This document shows, one piece after another, positions 10,256-18,060 of a DNA stretch of 64,000 nt; position 1 is the first letter of the stretch, and each line of letters begins with the position of its first letter. The stretch comes from Aliivibrio sifiae. Its GTDB lineage: Bacteria > Pseudomonadota > Gammaproteobacteria > Enterobacterales > Vibrionaceae. Location of the stretch: NCBI RefSeq assembly GCF_002954705.1, contig NZ_MSCO01000001.1, forward strand, positions 1,616,978-1,680,977, read 5' to 3'. The notes below the pieces were generated by a model. It was not told the DNA's origin. It searched no databases and saw nothing but the letters and a program-made list of their open reading frames with translations. The translations under genes were made by a program, and so were the position numbers.

Positions 10256-10279
10256 TTAAAATTAAAATTAAAATTAAAT
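10256..10279. repeat. Hexanucleotide tandem repeat (TTAAAA)3 plus TTAAAT
   Basis: Three exact and one near-exact 6-bp units lie in the 292-base gap between divergent cysB and the gene at 10439. The tract could change promoter spacing if its copy number varied. No other clear feature was recognised in this gap. Confidence 0.6.
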
Positions 10280-10438
10280 ACATTAAAGAAATGTGAACAC
10301 TTGTCGATAACGTTAATTAAGGCCAAGTAGCATTACTTCCTTTCGGGTAATTTACTCGTAGGAACCACCCCTTGCTATTCATTTAGTTTACAAGGTGTTA
10401 CACTGGAAATCATTACTAATGGATGTATGTTATAAACT

Positions 10439-11203
10439 ATGAATATTGCTCTAATTATTGGACTTTTTGCGATTCTACTTACCTTGATTATTGGCTATAA
10501 CGTCATTGTTCAGTACAGAACAAAGATCGAATCAGCCAAAAAACAAGAATCTGCAAAACATATGGTTATTATTGACTCAACCGAAGAACTTATAGGTAAT
10601 GCTCATCATCTTCCATACAGTAAAGAACTATTAGTTTGTTTAAATCAACGAATTCTTGATGCATTACGTGCAATTTCAGAGCTTGAACCAAGTGAGCGCT
10701 CTTACCCTGCTCGTATTGAGAATATGGAACAACAACTGCAACAGTTAAAAACAAACTATACTGCCGGCGACAGTACCAATTTCAAAGTGCCAAGTAATGA
10801 TAAACAAGCTCTTATCATGTTGAGGCTAGTAAAACGTCTTCGTGATACATTACGAGCAGAACACAAAAAAGGCCGAGTAAATACACAAGTATTTGTTGCT
10901 GAGAATGCACGCCTTGAATCAATTCAAGTTCGAATTAATATTGAAAATGTAGTTAAGCGCGCTAAAGAAGCAACACAACGTGGTCAAGCCGGCACAGCTC
11001 GTCAACTGCTTAAAAAAGGCATCGATGCTTTATCCAGTAAGAATGATGGCTACTCGAACAAAGCACGTAATCAACTGCAAGACATGCTTGATGAACTAAA
11101 CAACAAAACTAAGAAAAAACAAGATCAAGAACTCCAAGATCAATTAGATAAAAATAAAGATGATGATATTGACGTTTTATTCCAGCCAAAGAAAAAATGG
11201 TAA
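10439..11203 (+). CDS. Membrane-anchored coiled-coil protein of unknown function
   Basis: 254 residues. A single hydrophobic N-terminal segment (residues 2-22, IALIIGLFAILLTLIIGYNVI) anchors the protein, probably with the body in the cytoplasm. The remainder is charged and helical: a GQAGTARQLLKKGIDAL segment around residue 190, then a Lys/Asp-rich, coiled-coil-like tail (NNKTKKKQDQELQDQLDKNK) ending DVLFQPKKKW. No catalytic motif is visible. It looks like a conserved Vibrionaceae hypothetical protein. It is divergent from cysB and convergent with miaE, with which it shares a terminator. Confidence 0.75.
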   Translation: MNIALIIGLFAILLTLIIGYNVIVQYRTKIESAKKQESAKHMVIIDSTEELIGNAHHLPYSKELLVCLNQRILDALRAISELEPSERSYPARIENMEQQLQQLKTNYTAGDSTNFKVPSNDKQALIMLRLVKRLRDTLRAEHKKGRVNTQVFVAENARLESIQVRINIENVVKRAKEATQRGQAGTARQLLKKGIDALSSKNDGYSNKARNQLQDMLDELNNKTKKKQDQELQDQLDKNKDDDIDVLFQPKKKW

Positions 11204-11228
11204 TGATCTGATTCAATTAAAAACAACT

Positions 11229-11257
11229 AAAAAAGGTCGCTCATCGCGACCTTTTTT
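11229..11257. terminator. Bidirectional terminator between the coiled-coil gene and miaE
   Basis: A-run, GGTCGC, short loop, GCGACC, T-run. The stem is flanked by six A on one side and six T on the other, so it can work in both directions between convergent genes. Confidence 0.85.
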
Positions 11258-11265
11258 ATTTCTAT

Positions 11266-12051
11266 CTAGCCTAAGTTAGACTGAAGATATTTCGTAGAGG
11301 GTTTACCACTATGGAATTTAAAATCATCATCATCTGATTGGATTAAATTAACTTCTACCTTTGCAAAGTGCGCTACTCGTTCACTCACATCCCCACCAGC
11401 CACCTGCTCTGCTAATGTAATATAATCTTGATAATGTCTAGACTCTGAACGTAATAAAGAAATATAGAATTTCGCTAAATCTTCTTCTAAATACGGAGCA
11501 AGTTTAGCAAAGCGTTCACAAGAGCGAGCCTCAATAAAAGCGCCGATAATAAGCTTATCAATCAGTGTATGAGGTTCATGAGTAATGATATTACTCAACA
11601 TACCTTTTGCATAACGACTTGCTTTAATACCTTCATAAGGAATATTTCTCTCTTCCATTATTTCGAGTACTTGATAAAAATGATGTAATTCTTCTTTTAT
11701 TAGCAAGACCATTTTATCTATCAACTCTTGACTGTATTTCGCATCTTTACGGGCAGTAATCTTTTTAGAAATATTACTTTTGCCTTTTAACGTCTCTAAA
11801 GATCCTACTTTTTTATAAGCAAACTCTTCATAGGGTTTGAACCATTCTAATAAAGTCGCTGCACTTTCTTTATCTACCGCATACTTACGAATTAAATACA
11901 TCGCACTTTGTGCCGCTTTCAGCTCACACAACAAATGATCTTTGAGGATCACCGCTAAGTTCTGTGGTTTTTTGGCTTCATAAATCCATTCATCTGGTGT
12001 TTCACACTGTAGAAAAGAGTAAATTGGTTCTAATAATGATTTATCGTACAT
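11266..12051 (-). CDS. miaE: tRNA-(ms2io6A37) hydroxylase MiaE
   Basis: Non-haem diiron monooxygenase that hydroxylates ms2i6A at position 37 of tRNAs reading UNN codons. Its 261 residues carry the four-helix ferritin-like ligand pattern. A Glu lies in LLCELKAAQSAMYL, an ExxH in KEELHHFYQVLE, a Glu in EARSCERFAKLA, and an ExxH in RSESRHYQDY. The protein acts in the cytoplasm after MiaA and MiaB, which are not in this window. It is a single gene convergent with the coiled-coil gene. Confidence 0.93.
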   Translation of the reverse strand: MYDKSLLEPIYSFLQCETPDEWIYEAKKPQNLAVILKDHLLCELKAAQSAMYLIRKYAVDKESAATLLEWFKPYEEFAYKKVGSLETLKGKSNISKKITARKDAKYSQELIDKMVLLIKEELHHFYQVLEIMEERNIPYEGIKASRYAKGMLSNIITHEPHTLIDKLIIGAFIEARSCERFAKLAPYLEEDLAKFYISLLRSESRHYQDYITLAEQVAGGDVSERVAHFAKVEVNLIQSDDDDFKFHSGKPSTKYLQSNLG

Positions 12052-12236
12052 GCTTTTTTATCATCAAAAAATTCTAAATGAATTATACCAAACCTATCTC
12101 TGACAGTTCAGGATTTCCTTTATATAATCTCAATTCAATTAATATCAATGTCTTGCATTAAAAAATCTTCATTTAAAGGTATGAAAGACCATATATAAAA
12201 GAAAAAACAGCTTGATCATTAACCAAACAAAAAGTA

Positions 12237-12267
12237 CTGTATAAATACACACTGTATAGATGAACAG
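12237..12267 (+). promoter_or_regulatory. Two overlapping SOS (LexA) boxes
   Basis: CTGTATAGATGAACAG (12252-12267) is an exact CTGT-N8-ACAG LexA site. Directly upstream, CTGTATAAATACACAC (12237-12252) is a one-mismatch copy. Together they form a tandem operator ending 10 bases before the ATG at 12278. Their position over the alternative ATG at 12260 argues that translation starts at 12278. Confidence 0.85.
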
Positions 12268-12277
12268 GTATTTTATT

Positions 12278-12661
12278 ATGAACAGCGCAATGGCACTAAC
12301 AACGTACTCAAACTCATTTAATCACTCTATTCCACAACGTATCACTAGCGCTGCAAGCCAAGTGAATGCACAATGTGAAGCTCATTTCATACAGATATTA
12401 AAGAGCCTATCCAAACAAGATAAGTGGATTTTCATCACGGCGAATACATCAATGCCAAGTTGTGAAACATTATTGAAATATGGAATTGAATTAAATAGAT
12501 TAGTTCGATTAAAAGCATCTAATCATCTTACAGAGAAAGAAACGATAGAAAAGGCAAAACAATTTGGTACCGCTAGCGCTATTATTTGTAATTCTAGCTG
12601 TTACTATTTTTCTGACTCACAATGGTTAACACTAAATCGAAAAATAACAGTATTACACTAA
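12278..12661 (+). CDS. sulA: SulA-like SOS cell-division inhibitor
   Basis: 127 residues resembling SulA. The core WIFITANTSMPSCETLLKYGI, NRLVRLKASNHLTEKET and AKQFGTASAIICNS parallels the RecA-like fold of SulA, which blocks FtsZ polymerisation during the SOS response. The ATG at 12278 is preferred: AGG lies nine bases upstream and the SOS box covers the earlier ATG at 12260. The tandem LexA boxes strongly support the SOS assignment. Sequence similarity to E. coli SulA is distant, so direct FtsZ inhibition is inferred. Confidence 0.78.
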   Translation: MNSAMALTTYSNSFNHSIPQRITSAASQVNAQCEAHFIQILKSLSKQDKWIFITANTSMPSCETLLKYGIELNRLVRLKASNHLTEKETIEKAKQFGTASAIICNSSCYYFSDSQWLTLNRKITVLH

Positions 12662-12694
12662 TATGAAATCAAACCATGAAGACAGCTAAATAAA

Positions 12695-13075
12695 TTACCT
12701 TTCTTTTAAATGAACATATAACAAGTCAATATCATCATTTGATTGAGATATATCTGTATAAGTATTTTCTAAAATATAATCAACTTGATCTTTGTCCAGT
12801 ATATAAGGCAATTTGATTTCTAAATCAGTAATGCCTTCAATACGTGCCAAGCGGATAAGACGAATCATATTAGACTCATCATTAATATGAGAAGAGAGCA
12901 CCTGTAGAGCTTCTTTACGAAGTCTTTCTTTAGTCGGAGTCGAGTCATGAACAGACGCATTCCAAATGGTTCCAAACGTGGGAATGATACTTTTTAATGC
13001 TTGAGAAAAAGTCCATTTTTGTTTACTTGAGTCGACAAGAAATGCACTGTAATCAAACTCAATTATATTACTCAT
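12695..13075 (-). CDS. Hypothetical protein, 126 residues
   Basis: Not recognised. It is a soluble, mostly helical protein beginning MSNIIEFDYSAFLVD, with a mid-region rich in Arg and Leu (MIRLIRLARIEGITDLEIKL) and an acidic C-terminus ending in HLKER. A good ribosome site (GAGG, five bases before the ATG) supports it as a real gene. It is convergent with the SulA-like gene, with only 33 bases between stops, and no obvious terminator is seen there. No signal peptide or membrane segment is visible. Confidence 0.65.
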   Translation of the reverse strand: MSNIIEFDYSAFLVDSSKQKWTFSQALKSIIPTFGTIWNASVHDSTPTKERLRKEALQVLSSHINDESNMIRLIRLARIEGITDLEIKLPYILDKDQVDYILENTYTDISQSNDDIDLLYVHLKER

Positions 13076-13272
13076 ATTTGCCTCGATATAATTCCGACAT
13101 CTACTTTCAACATCCTATTGAAAAGCACAAATGTTTTACTACAGGTATTTAGTATCGCGAATATTGGAAGCTCCGCAAGTTTAAAATCAATTACTGATCA
13201 CACTTAAGAGTTCTTAACTCTGAACCTTATCATTGCGCTAACACATCATTTACACAAGTACATTTTAATAAC

Positions 13273-13297
13273 AAAAAACCGCTACTAAGAGCGGTTT
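13273..13297 (-). terminator. Terminator of the DUF342 gene
   Basis: On the minus strand AAACCGCT, a six-base loop, AGCGGTTT and then TTTTG follow the stop codon of the DUF342 gene by about 24 bases. Confidence 0.78.
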
Positions 13298-13320
13298 AAA
13301 TTCAAATTATCGTCTATAAA

Positions 13321-15000
13321 TTAGTCATTTATTAGATTAGTATTTTTGGTAATTATTGGGTCAATTTTAATTTCATACTCATTAAAATAAATCTTACATG
13401 GGCTGTGCTCACGCTTTGTGGTTACTTGTTCATCAGAGTATTGAATAGTCACTTTTGGGTACATTCTTTCTGTTACTTTAACAACATTCTCATTAAGCTG
13501 CTTTCTTAGTTCTTCTTCTGCTAATTGAAATCGCGTCATTGAAAGTGTAATTTCTTTGTTTGACTCTTCTTTCATTGTTTGAACACGTTCAATTTGCTCA
13601 GATGTACGATCTGCTTTTGGCACTTTAGCCAAATCCATTTCTGCTCGAACTATCTTCATTGTGTTTTCTTGAGCTGCTTTATATTTAGCATTCAAGTCTG
13701 CAATGTTTTCTTTATATTTATCAAAACGAGTAAACGCTTTAACTAAAGTTTGAGTACCTGCAGTTGCACCTAGATTAACGGTTGTAATAGTAGAGCCCGC
13801 ATAAACTTCACCACCAACAATCGAACCTGTTCGACCAGATTTGTCCATAACCGTGACTGCATTTTTACTTTTCACAAAACTTTGAATAGAGTGTAAGCCT
13901 AACTCAATATCTCCAGAGGCTTGTAAGTTTGCTGATTGCACGAATTTAGCCGTGATTTTACCACCCGCTTTAACAAAACACGTGTGCTCTTCACCCTCTT
14001 CAACGTGGTGCCCAATGATCCCTTTCATAGCAATGACATCACCATGAGCCTGAACATTTGCAGATTCAATAAAGCCACCAACAGTCACACTACCAGTCGC
14101 TTTTACGATCATATCTGCCGCAATATCACCACTGACAATAACACTGCCTTTAAATTTCACATGCCCTGTAGAAATATCAACGGCATTAAGGCACAACGCA
14201 TTATCTACATCTGCACCATCTTTATTAATCCATGGCATACCTGAAATGGTTGCAATAACTAATTCAGGATCTCTTGGTGAAATAGCCGCACCTTTACCTG
14301 CACGAAGCTTACTATTCTTACCTGGTGTTGCAGGAATTATTTCCCCTTTAACTGTATAACCTTCTACGCCTTTCGTTGGTGGAATGCGTCGGATTAATTC
14401 ATCTCCTTCCACTACTGTAATGGTCTCTCCTAGATCACGCATATCAACTTTATCTTCGTCATCCTCTTTCTCTTGAGGCTGTAGTGCTTGTTCACGAAAA
14501 TCTTCAACTAAAGGGGTAAAGCTCGCGTTCTCACCATCAATAGGCTCTTTGCCTTTAGCTACAAGAAGAGATATTTTCTCTCCTGCCTCTAAATTACGGC
14601 TTAACACCATAATTTTCTTTAATGCATTTTTACTAATACCGCGAGTGATTTCCATGCTAGTCAAAGCCGATATAATATCGCCACTTTGAATATCTTGCCC
14701 ACCATAAGCACCAACGACCGCCATCGTTGCTTTCATATCACGCTCTTCTAAAGCTATGATAACTTCAGCATCACGACGTTCTGCAACCGTACGGTCTTGA
14801 TGATGGGCGCTCATGCCGTTCTTAACATCTTGTATGACTGATGTAATTATTTTTTCATCAAAATGAAAATTATGCGCATTAATCTCTTCTAAACGATCTT
14901 TAAAGTTTTTTAATGTCGGTTCTTCATCCGGCTGAAACTCATCAGGAAAACGCAGTACAACTACTGAATCATCCATTAATGTTAGAAGAGATTTCCACAT
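13321..15000 (-). CDS. DUF342/FapA-family protein
   Basis: 559 residues with the FapA (DUF342) architecture. An N-terminal alpha/beta region is followed, around residues 205-250, by the family signature RIPPTKGVEGYTVKGEIIPA. A right-handed beta-helix of hexapeptide-like turns comes next (VSGDIAADMIVKATGSVTVG, GFIESANVQAHGDVIA, KFVQSANLQASGDIELG). A coiled-coil lies near residues 430-510. FapA-like proteins have been linked to flagellar assembly and polar organisation in Vibrio, but the exact role here is uncertain. It is the last gene of a same-strand yggN-glutaredoxin-DUF342 group. Confidence 0.88.
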   Translation of the reverse strand: MWKSLLTLMDDSVVVLRFPDEFQPDEEPTLKNFKDRLEEINAHNFHFDEKIITSVIQDVKNGMSAHHQDRTVAERRDAEVIIALEERDMKATMAVVGAYGGQDIQSGDIISALTSMEITRGISKNALKKIMVLSRNLEAGEKISLLVAKGKEPIDGENASFTPLVEDFREQALQPQEKEDDEDKVDMRDLGETITVVEGDELIRRIPPTKGVEGYTVKGEIIPATPGKNSKLRAGKGAAISPRDPELVIATISGMPWINKDGADVDNALCLNAVDISTGHVKFKGSVIVSGDIAADMIVKATGSVTVGGFIESANVQAHGDVIAMKGIIGHHVEEGEEHTCFVKAGGKITAKFVQSANLQASGDIELGLHSIQSFVKSKNAVTVMDKSGRTGSIVGGEVYAGSTITTVNLGATAGTQTLVKAFTRFDKYKENIADLNAKYKAAQENTMKIVRAEMDLAKVPKADRTSEQIERVQTMKEESNKEITLSMTRFQLAEEELRKQLNENVVKVTERMYPKVTIQYSDEQVTTKREHSPCKIYFNEYEIKIDPIITKNTNLIND

Positions 15001-15068
15001 ATTTTTATTACTCTTATTTATTATCAGTTACCAAATAAACGGTATAATTAGTATTTGTTAATTATATT

Positions 15069-15356
15069 CTACAGCTCAAAATCGCCAAGATCCATGCCAG
15101 TATCTTGACGTTCAAAAAACGCCACTAAATCGTCATGTCCACCTATGTATTTTCCATCTAGATAAATTTGAGGCACTGTATTAACAACAATCCCTTCTTT
15201 TTCTTGAATTAAAGCAACCATTTCTTCTTTGCTTAAATCTACGTCTAATGTAAATACTTTATAGGCTATGTTTTTATCGTCCAAAATTGCTTTTGCTTTA
15301 ACACAAAATGGGCATACTGTTTTTGAAAAAATAATTGTTTCTACTGTGCTGAACAT
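15069..15356 (-). CDS. Glutaredoxin
   Basis: 95-residue thioredoxin-fold protein with a dithiol active site CPFC (FSKTVCPFCVKAKAIL), the cis-proline loop TVPQIYLDGKYIGG, and the glutathione-binding GGHDD. It reduces disulfides and glutathionylated proteins with GSH. The size fits the GrxA/GrxC group, and which of the two it is cannot be fixed by eye. It starts 24 bases after the yggN stop and 68 bases before the DUF342 start, all on one strand. Confidence 0.9.
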   Translation of the reverse strand: MFSTVETIIFSKTVCPFCVKAKAILDDKNIAYKVFTLDVDLSKEEMVALIQEKEGIVVNTVPQIYLDGKYIGGHDDLVAFFERQDTGMDLGDFEL

Positions 15357-15380
15357 CGTAAGCTATCTCTTTTTATATAA

Positions 15381-16127
15381 TTAAATGGTGAATACTGGGT
15401 ACGGTTGTAATTCTGGTACAAGTTGATGTAAATCTTGCTCTTCTTCTGCAATATCTTTTGCTGAATCACACAATTCTTGAGCTTCTTTTTTTACTTCGAC
15501 TCGGTGCTCTTCCATCTTTGACTTCATTGCTGTCTGGGCATCAGCAAATTGTTGCTGCAGTTCAGAAAAGTTAAGCTCACCTTCCTGCATTTTGTTTGAT
15601 AATGAATTGAATACGCTTGCAAATATCTCTTTATCAAGGCTCTTGATCATTACTTCAAAATCTTGCTTCCAAGTCGTATTCACTTCTTTAAAGAAATCTT
15701 GCTCTAAAATGAGGTCTTTACCTTGATAAAACTTTTGTTTTGCTGTCACACCATATTCATCGATCTTGATTTTTACAGCATCAAACGAACCTTGTGCATC
15801 AAAAGACGTTTCAATCTCACTAACAAAATCATTCGCGGCAGTAATCCCTTTATCAGTAAAATCAACAACCGTTGGAATATAGCTAGAGATTTGTTGCTGA
15901 TATTTTTCAACTGCTTGCTTTTGTTTTGCAGTTAAATCAAGCTCTTGACCATTAACATACACACGACCATCGTGATCAATTCTCAATTTGTCTTGAGCTT
16001 TGTCTACTTTTACTTCTCCTGTTGGAGTCAGTAATACATCGTTTTTAACGTTAACTGGACACATGTTTGCCCAGCTGTTACTTGAAACCATTAACATAGC
16101 TAAAGCGATGATTTTTTTAGATCGCAT
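15381..16127 (-). CDS. yggN: YggN-family (DUF2884) periplasmic protein
   Basis: 248 residues with a clear signal peptide (MRSKKIIALAMLMVSSNSWA, cleavage after the Ala of SWA), so it is exported. Family features are CPVNVKNDVLL at the mature N-terminus, LRIDHDGRVYVNGQELDL, and a long amphipathic helical middle rich in Lys, Gln and Glu. The biochemical role of DUF2884 proteins is unknown. It is divergent from purC and heads a likely operon with the glutaredoxin and DUF342 genes. Confidence 0.85.
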   Translation of the reverse strand: MRSKKIIALAMLMVSSNSWANMCPVNVKNDVLLTPTGEVKVDKAQDKLRIDHDGRVYVNGQELDLTAKQKQAVEKYQQQISSYIPTVVDFTDKGITAANDFVSEIETSFDAQGSFDAVKIKIDEYGVTAKQKFYQGKDLILEQDFFKEVNTTWKQDFEVMIKSLDKEIFASVFNSLSNKMQEGELNFSELQQQFADAQTAMKSKMEEHRVEVKKEAQELCDSAKDIAEEEQDLHQLVPELQPYPVFTI

Positions 16128-16214
16128 AAGTGCCCTATTTCAGTCATTTTTTTGTGTACGTTAGTTTAACTGATTGCTGCTCCCTAGCTCAACACGGTTT
16201 TTAAACAAAAAAAT

Positions 16215-16228
16215 AGCAAACGTTTGCT
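16215..16228 (+). promoter_or_regulatory. PurR operator of purC
   Basis: AGCAAACGTTTGCT is a perfect 14-bp palindrome matching the core of the PurR consensus, 75-88 bases upstream of the purC start. It lies between divergent purC and yggN, so it might also affect yggN, but purC is the expected target. Confidence 0.9.
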
Positions 16229-16302
16229 TTTTGTTCTGGTAGTCATAAATAGTTCTGGTATGATGCTTTCAGTTTTTACATAGTTTATATAGGAATTCTA
16301 TC

Positions 16303-17406
16303 ATGAGTCTTTCCGATCAAGTGCTTGCTGTTAATGACGATCTCCCTATCCGTACTGATAAACCAGTACACAGCGGTAAAGTTCGTTCTGTCTATTGGTT
16401 AACAGAGGAAGACAGCCGCCGTCTAATCAAAGAAAAAGGCTACAATGTTGCTTCTGATGCACCTTTAGCGATCATGGTTATTAGTGATCGTATTTCGGCA
16501 TTTGATTGTATTTGGCATGGTGAAGGTGGACTTAAAGGTATTCCAGGTAAAGGTGCTGCATTAAATGCGATTTCTAACCACTGGTTTCAACTATTTAAGG
16601 ATAATGATTTAGCAGACAGCCATATTCTAGATATCCCTCACCCATTCGTATGGATCGTTCAAAAAGCCAAGCCTGTAATGATTGAGGCTATTTGCCGTCA
16701 GTATATTACAGGCTCAATGTGGCGTGCTTATACTAATGGCGAGCGTGAATTTTGTGGTATTCAAATTCCAGAACGTCTAGAAAAAGATGAGCAATTACCT
16801 GAACTGCTATTAACACCATCAACCAAAGGAGTGTTGAAAGGCATTGACTGCGTTCCTGAAGTTGATGATGTTAACATCACCCGTAAAAACATCGAAGATA
16901 ACTATGCTAAGTTTAACTTTTCTTGCGAAGAAGACATCGCATTATATGAGAAATTATTAAAAGAAGGCTTTGCCGTTATTTCTAAAGCATTAAATAAAGT
17001 TGATCAAATCTTTGTCGATACTAAATTTGAATTTGGTTATGTGAATGATGCACAAGGTAATGAAAAACTGATCTATATGGATGAAGTGGGCACACCTGAT
17101 TCATCACGTATTTGGGATAAAGAAGCATATCGCTCTGGCCATATCATTGAAAACTCAAAAGAAGGTTTCCGTCAGTTTTTACTTAATCATTTCTCTGAAC
17201 CAGATATTCTTTTAAATAAAAACCGTATGGATGAGCGCTTTTCTTTAGCTGAGAAGAATGCATTACCATTAGAAGCGATGATGGACTTGTCTAAAACTTA
17301 TTTAGAAATCGCAGCCAAAATTACTGGGGCACCCATTACACTAAGTGATAACCCAAAAGCAGAGATCATTAAAGTATTAAAAGAAGAATATCAATTAGTT
17401 GATTAA
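16303..17406 (+). CDS. purC: Phosphoribosylaminoimidazole-succinocarboxamide synthase (SAICAR synthetase)
   Basis: Joins CAIR and aspartate with ATP to give SAICAR in purine synthesis. It has 367 residues, longer than the 237-residue E. coli enzyme, and fits the long form common in Vibrionaceae and Shewanella. Motifs include [10 protein letters not shown] at the N-terminus, [35 protein letters not shown] and [17 protein letters not shown] precedes the ATG. It is a single gene with a PurR operator upstream and a strong terminator downstream, regulated together with purT. Confidence 0.95.
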   Translation: MSLSDQVLAVNDDLPIRTDKPVHSGKVRSVYWLTEEDSRRLIKEKGYNVASDAPLAIMVISDRISAFDCIWHGEGGLKGIPGKGAALNAISNHWFQLFKDNDLADSHILDIPHPFVWIVQKAKPVMIEAICRQYITGSMWRAYTNGEREFCGIQIPERLEKDEQLPELLLTPSTKGVLKGIDCVPEVDDVNITRKNIEDNYAKFNFSCEEDIALYEKLLKEGFAVISKALNKVDQIFVDTKFEFGYVNDAQGNEKLIYMDEVGTPDSSRIWDKEAYRSGHIIENSKEGFRQFLLNHFSEPDILLNKNRMDERFSLAEKNALPLEAMMDLSKTYLEIAAKITGAPITLSDNPKAEIIKVLKEEYQLVD

Positions 17407-17429
17407 TTTTTTACTTTTATCTTATTAAT

Positions 17430-17457
17430 AAAATGGCGACCGATTGGTCGCCATTTT
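17430..17457. terminator. Bidirectional terminator between purC and the outer-membrane protein gene
   Basis: AAAATGGCGACC, loop GATT, GGTCGCCATTTTT: a 12-bp perfect stem with A and T flanks between convergent genes. Confidence 0.88.
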
Positions 17458-17478
17458 TGTATTCAGATAATCACAAGA

Positions 17479-17952
17479 TTATAGGAAATGAACCGTTAGG
17501 TTAACTGATGCAAAATCGATGTTTTCATTGCCAACAGTAAAGTTGTTATAACCCGCACCGATAGTAAACATTGGGATAATCTTGTATTCAACACCCAAAC
17601 CAAAGAATGGATCAACACCGTCATCTTTAATTCCGCCCTTCTCTTCCCAACTGTGCATGCCCGCTTTACCGTAAACGTGTAATGGACCAAAGTCGATGCT
17701 TGGTTTAACCGCAAAGTTAACAGAAGTAACGTCTGTAGTTTGGCCTGCAACGTCATAAGAACCCAGGTTCCACGCACCCATTTCTAAGCCAATAAAAGGA
17801 AGAATACCTGTACCAATATGAGCACCATATACCGTTGAGCTTTCGCCTCTATAATCAGCAGAACCTACTTGCGCACCGCCATAAATCCATGAATCAGCAG
17901 CAGCAGTTACTGATACGCTTGCTAAAGCTAACGCTAAAAGTGTCTTTTTCAT
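17479..17952 (-). CDS. Small outer-membrane beta-barrel protein (OmpA/AcfA/YfaZ-like)
   Basis: 157 residues with a Sec signal peptide (MKKTLLALALASVSVTAAA, cleaved before DSWIYGG). The mature part has alternating amphipathic strands (GAHIGTGILPFIGLEMGAW, LHVYGKAGMHSW, FTIGAGYNNFTVG) and ends in SVNLTVHFL, as expected for an eight-stranded barrel. An in-frame TTG at 17958 is possible, but the ATG at 17952 has AGGA seven bases upstream and is chosen. Function is unknown; AcfA- and YfaZ-like proteins are the nearest guesses. It lies downstream of hrpA on the same strand. Confidence 0.75.
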   Translation of the reverse strand: MKKTLLALALASVSVTAAADSWIYGGAQVGSADYRGESSTVYGAHIGTGILPFIGLEMGAWNLGSYDVAGQTTDVTSVNFAVKPSIDFGPLHVYGKAGMHSWEEKGGIKDDGVDPFFGLGVEYKIIPMFTIGAGYNNFTVGNENIDFASVNLTVHFL

Positions 17953-17975
17953 TTTCAATCCTATTTATTTAAAGG

Positions 17976-17996
17976 AAGCGGCAATCTTTGCCGCTT
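17976..17996. terminator. Hairpin between hrpA and the outer-membrane protein gene
   Basis: AAGCGGCAA / TTGCCGCTT is a strong stem with a short loop. Its T-run is on the plus strand. On the minus strand it is followed only by CCTTTAAAT, so it is a weak terminator for hrpA and may instead shape the 5' leader of the outer-membrane protein mRNA. Confidence 0.5.
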
Positions 17997-18060
17997 TTTT
18001 TAATCTTATTTATAGTAAAGCAATTAATATGCCGAAATTATCTTTAGTTTAGGTGATACC

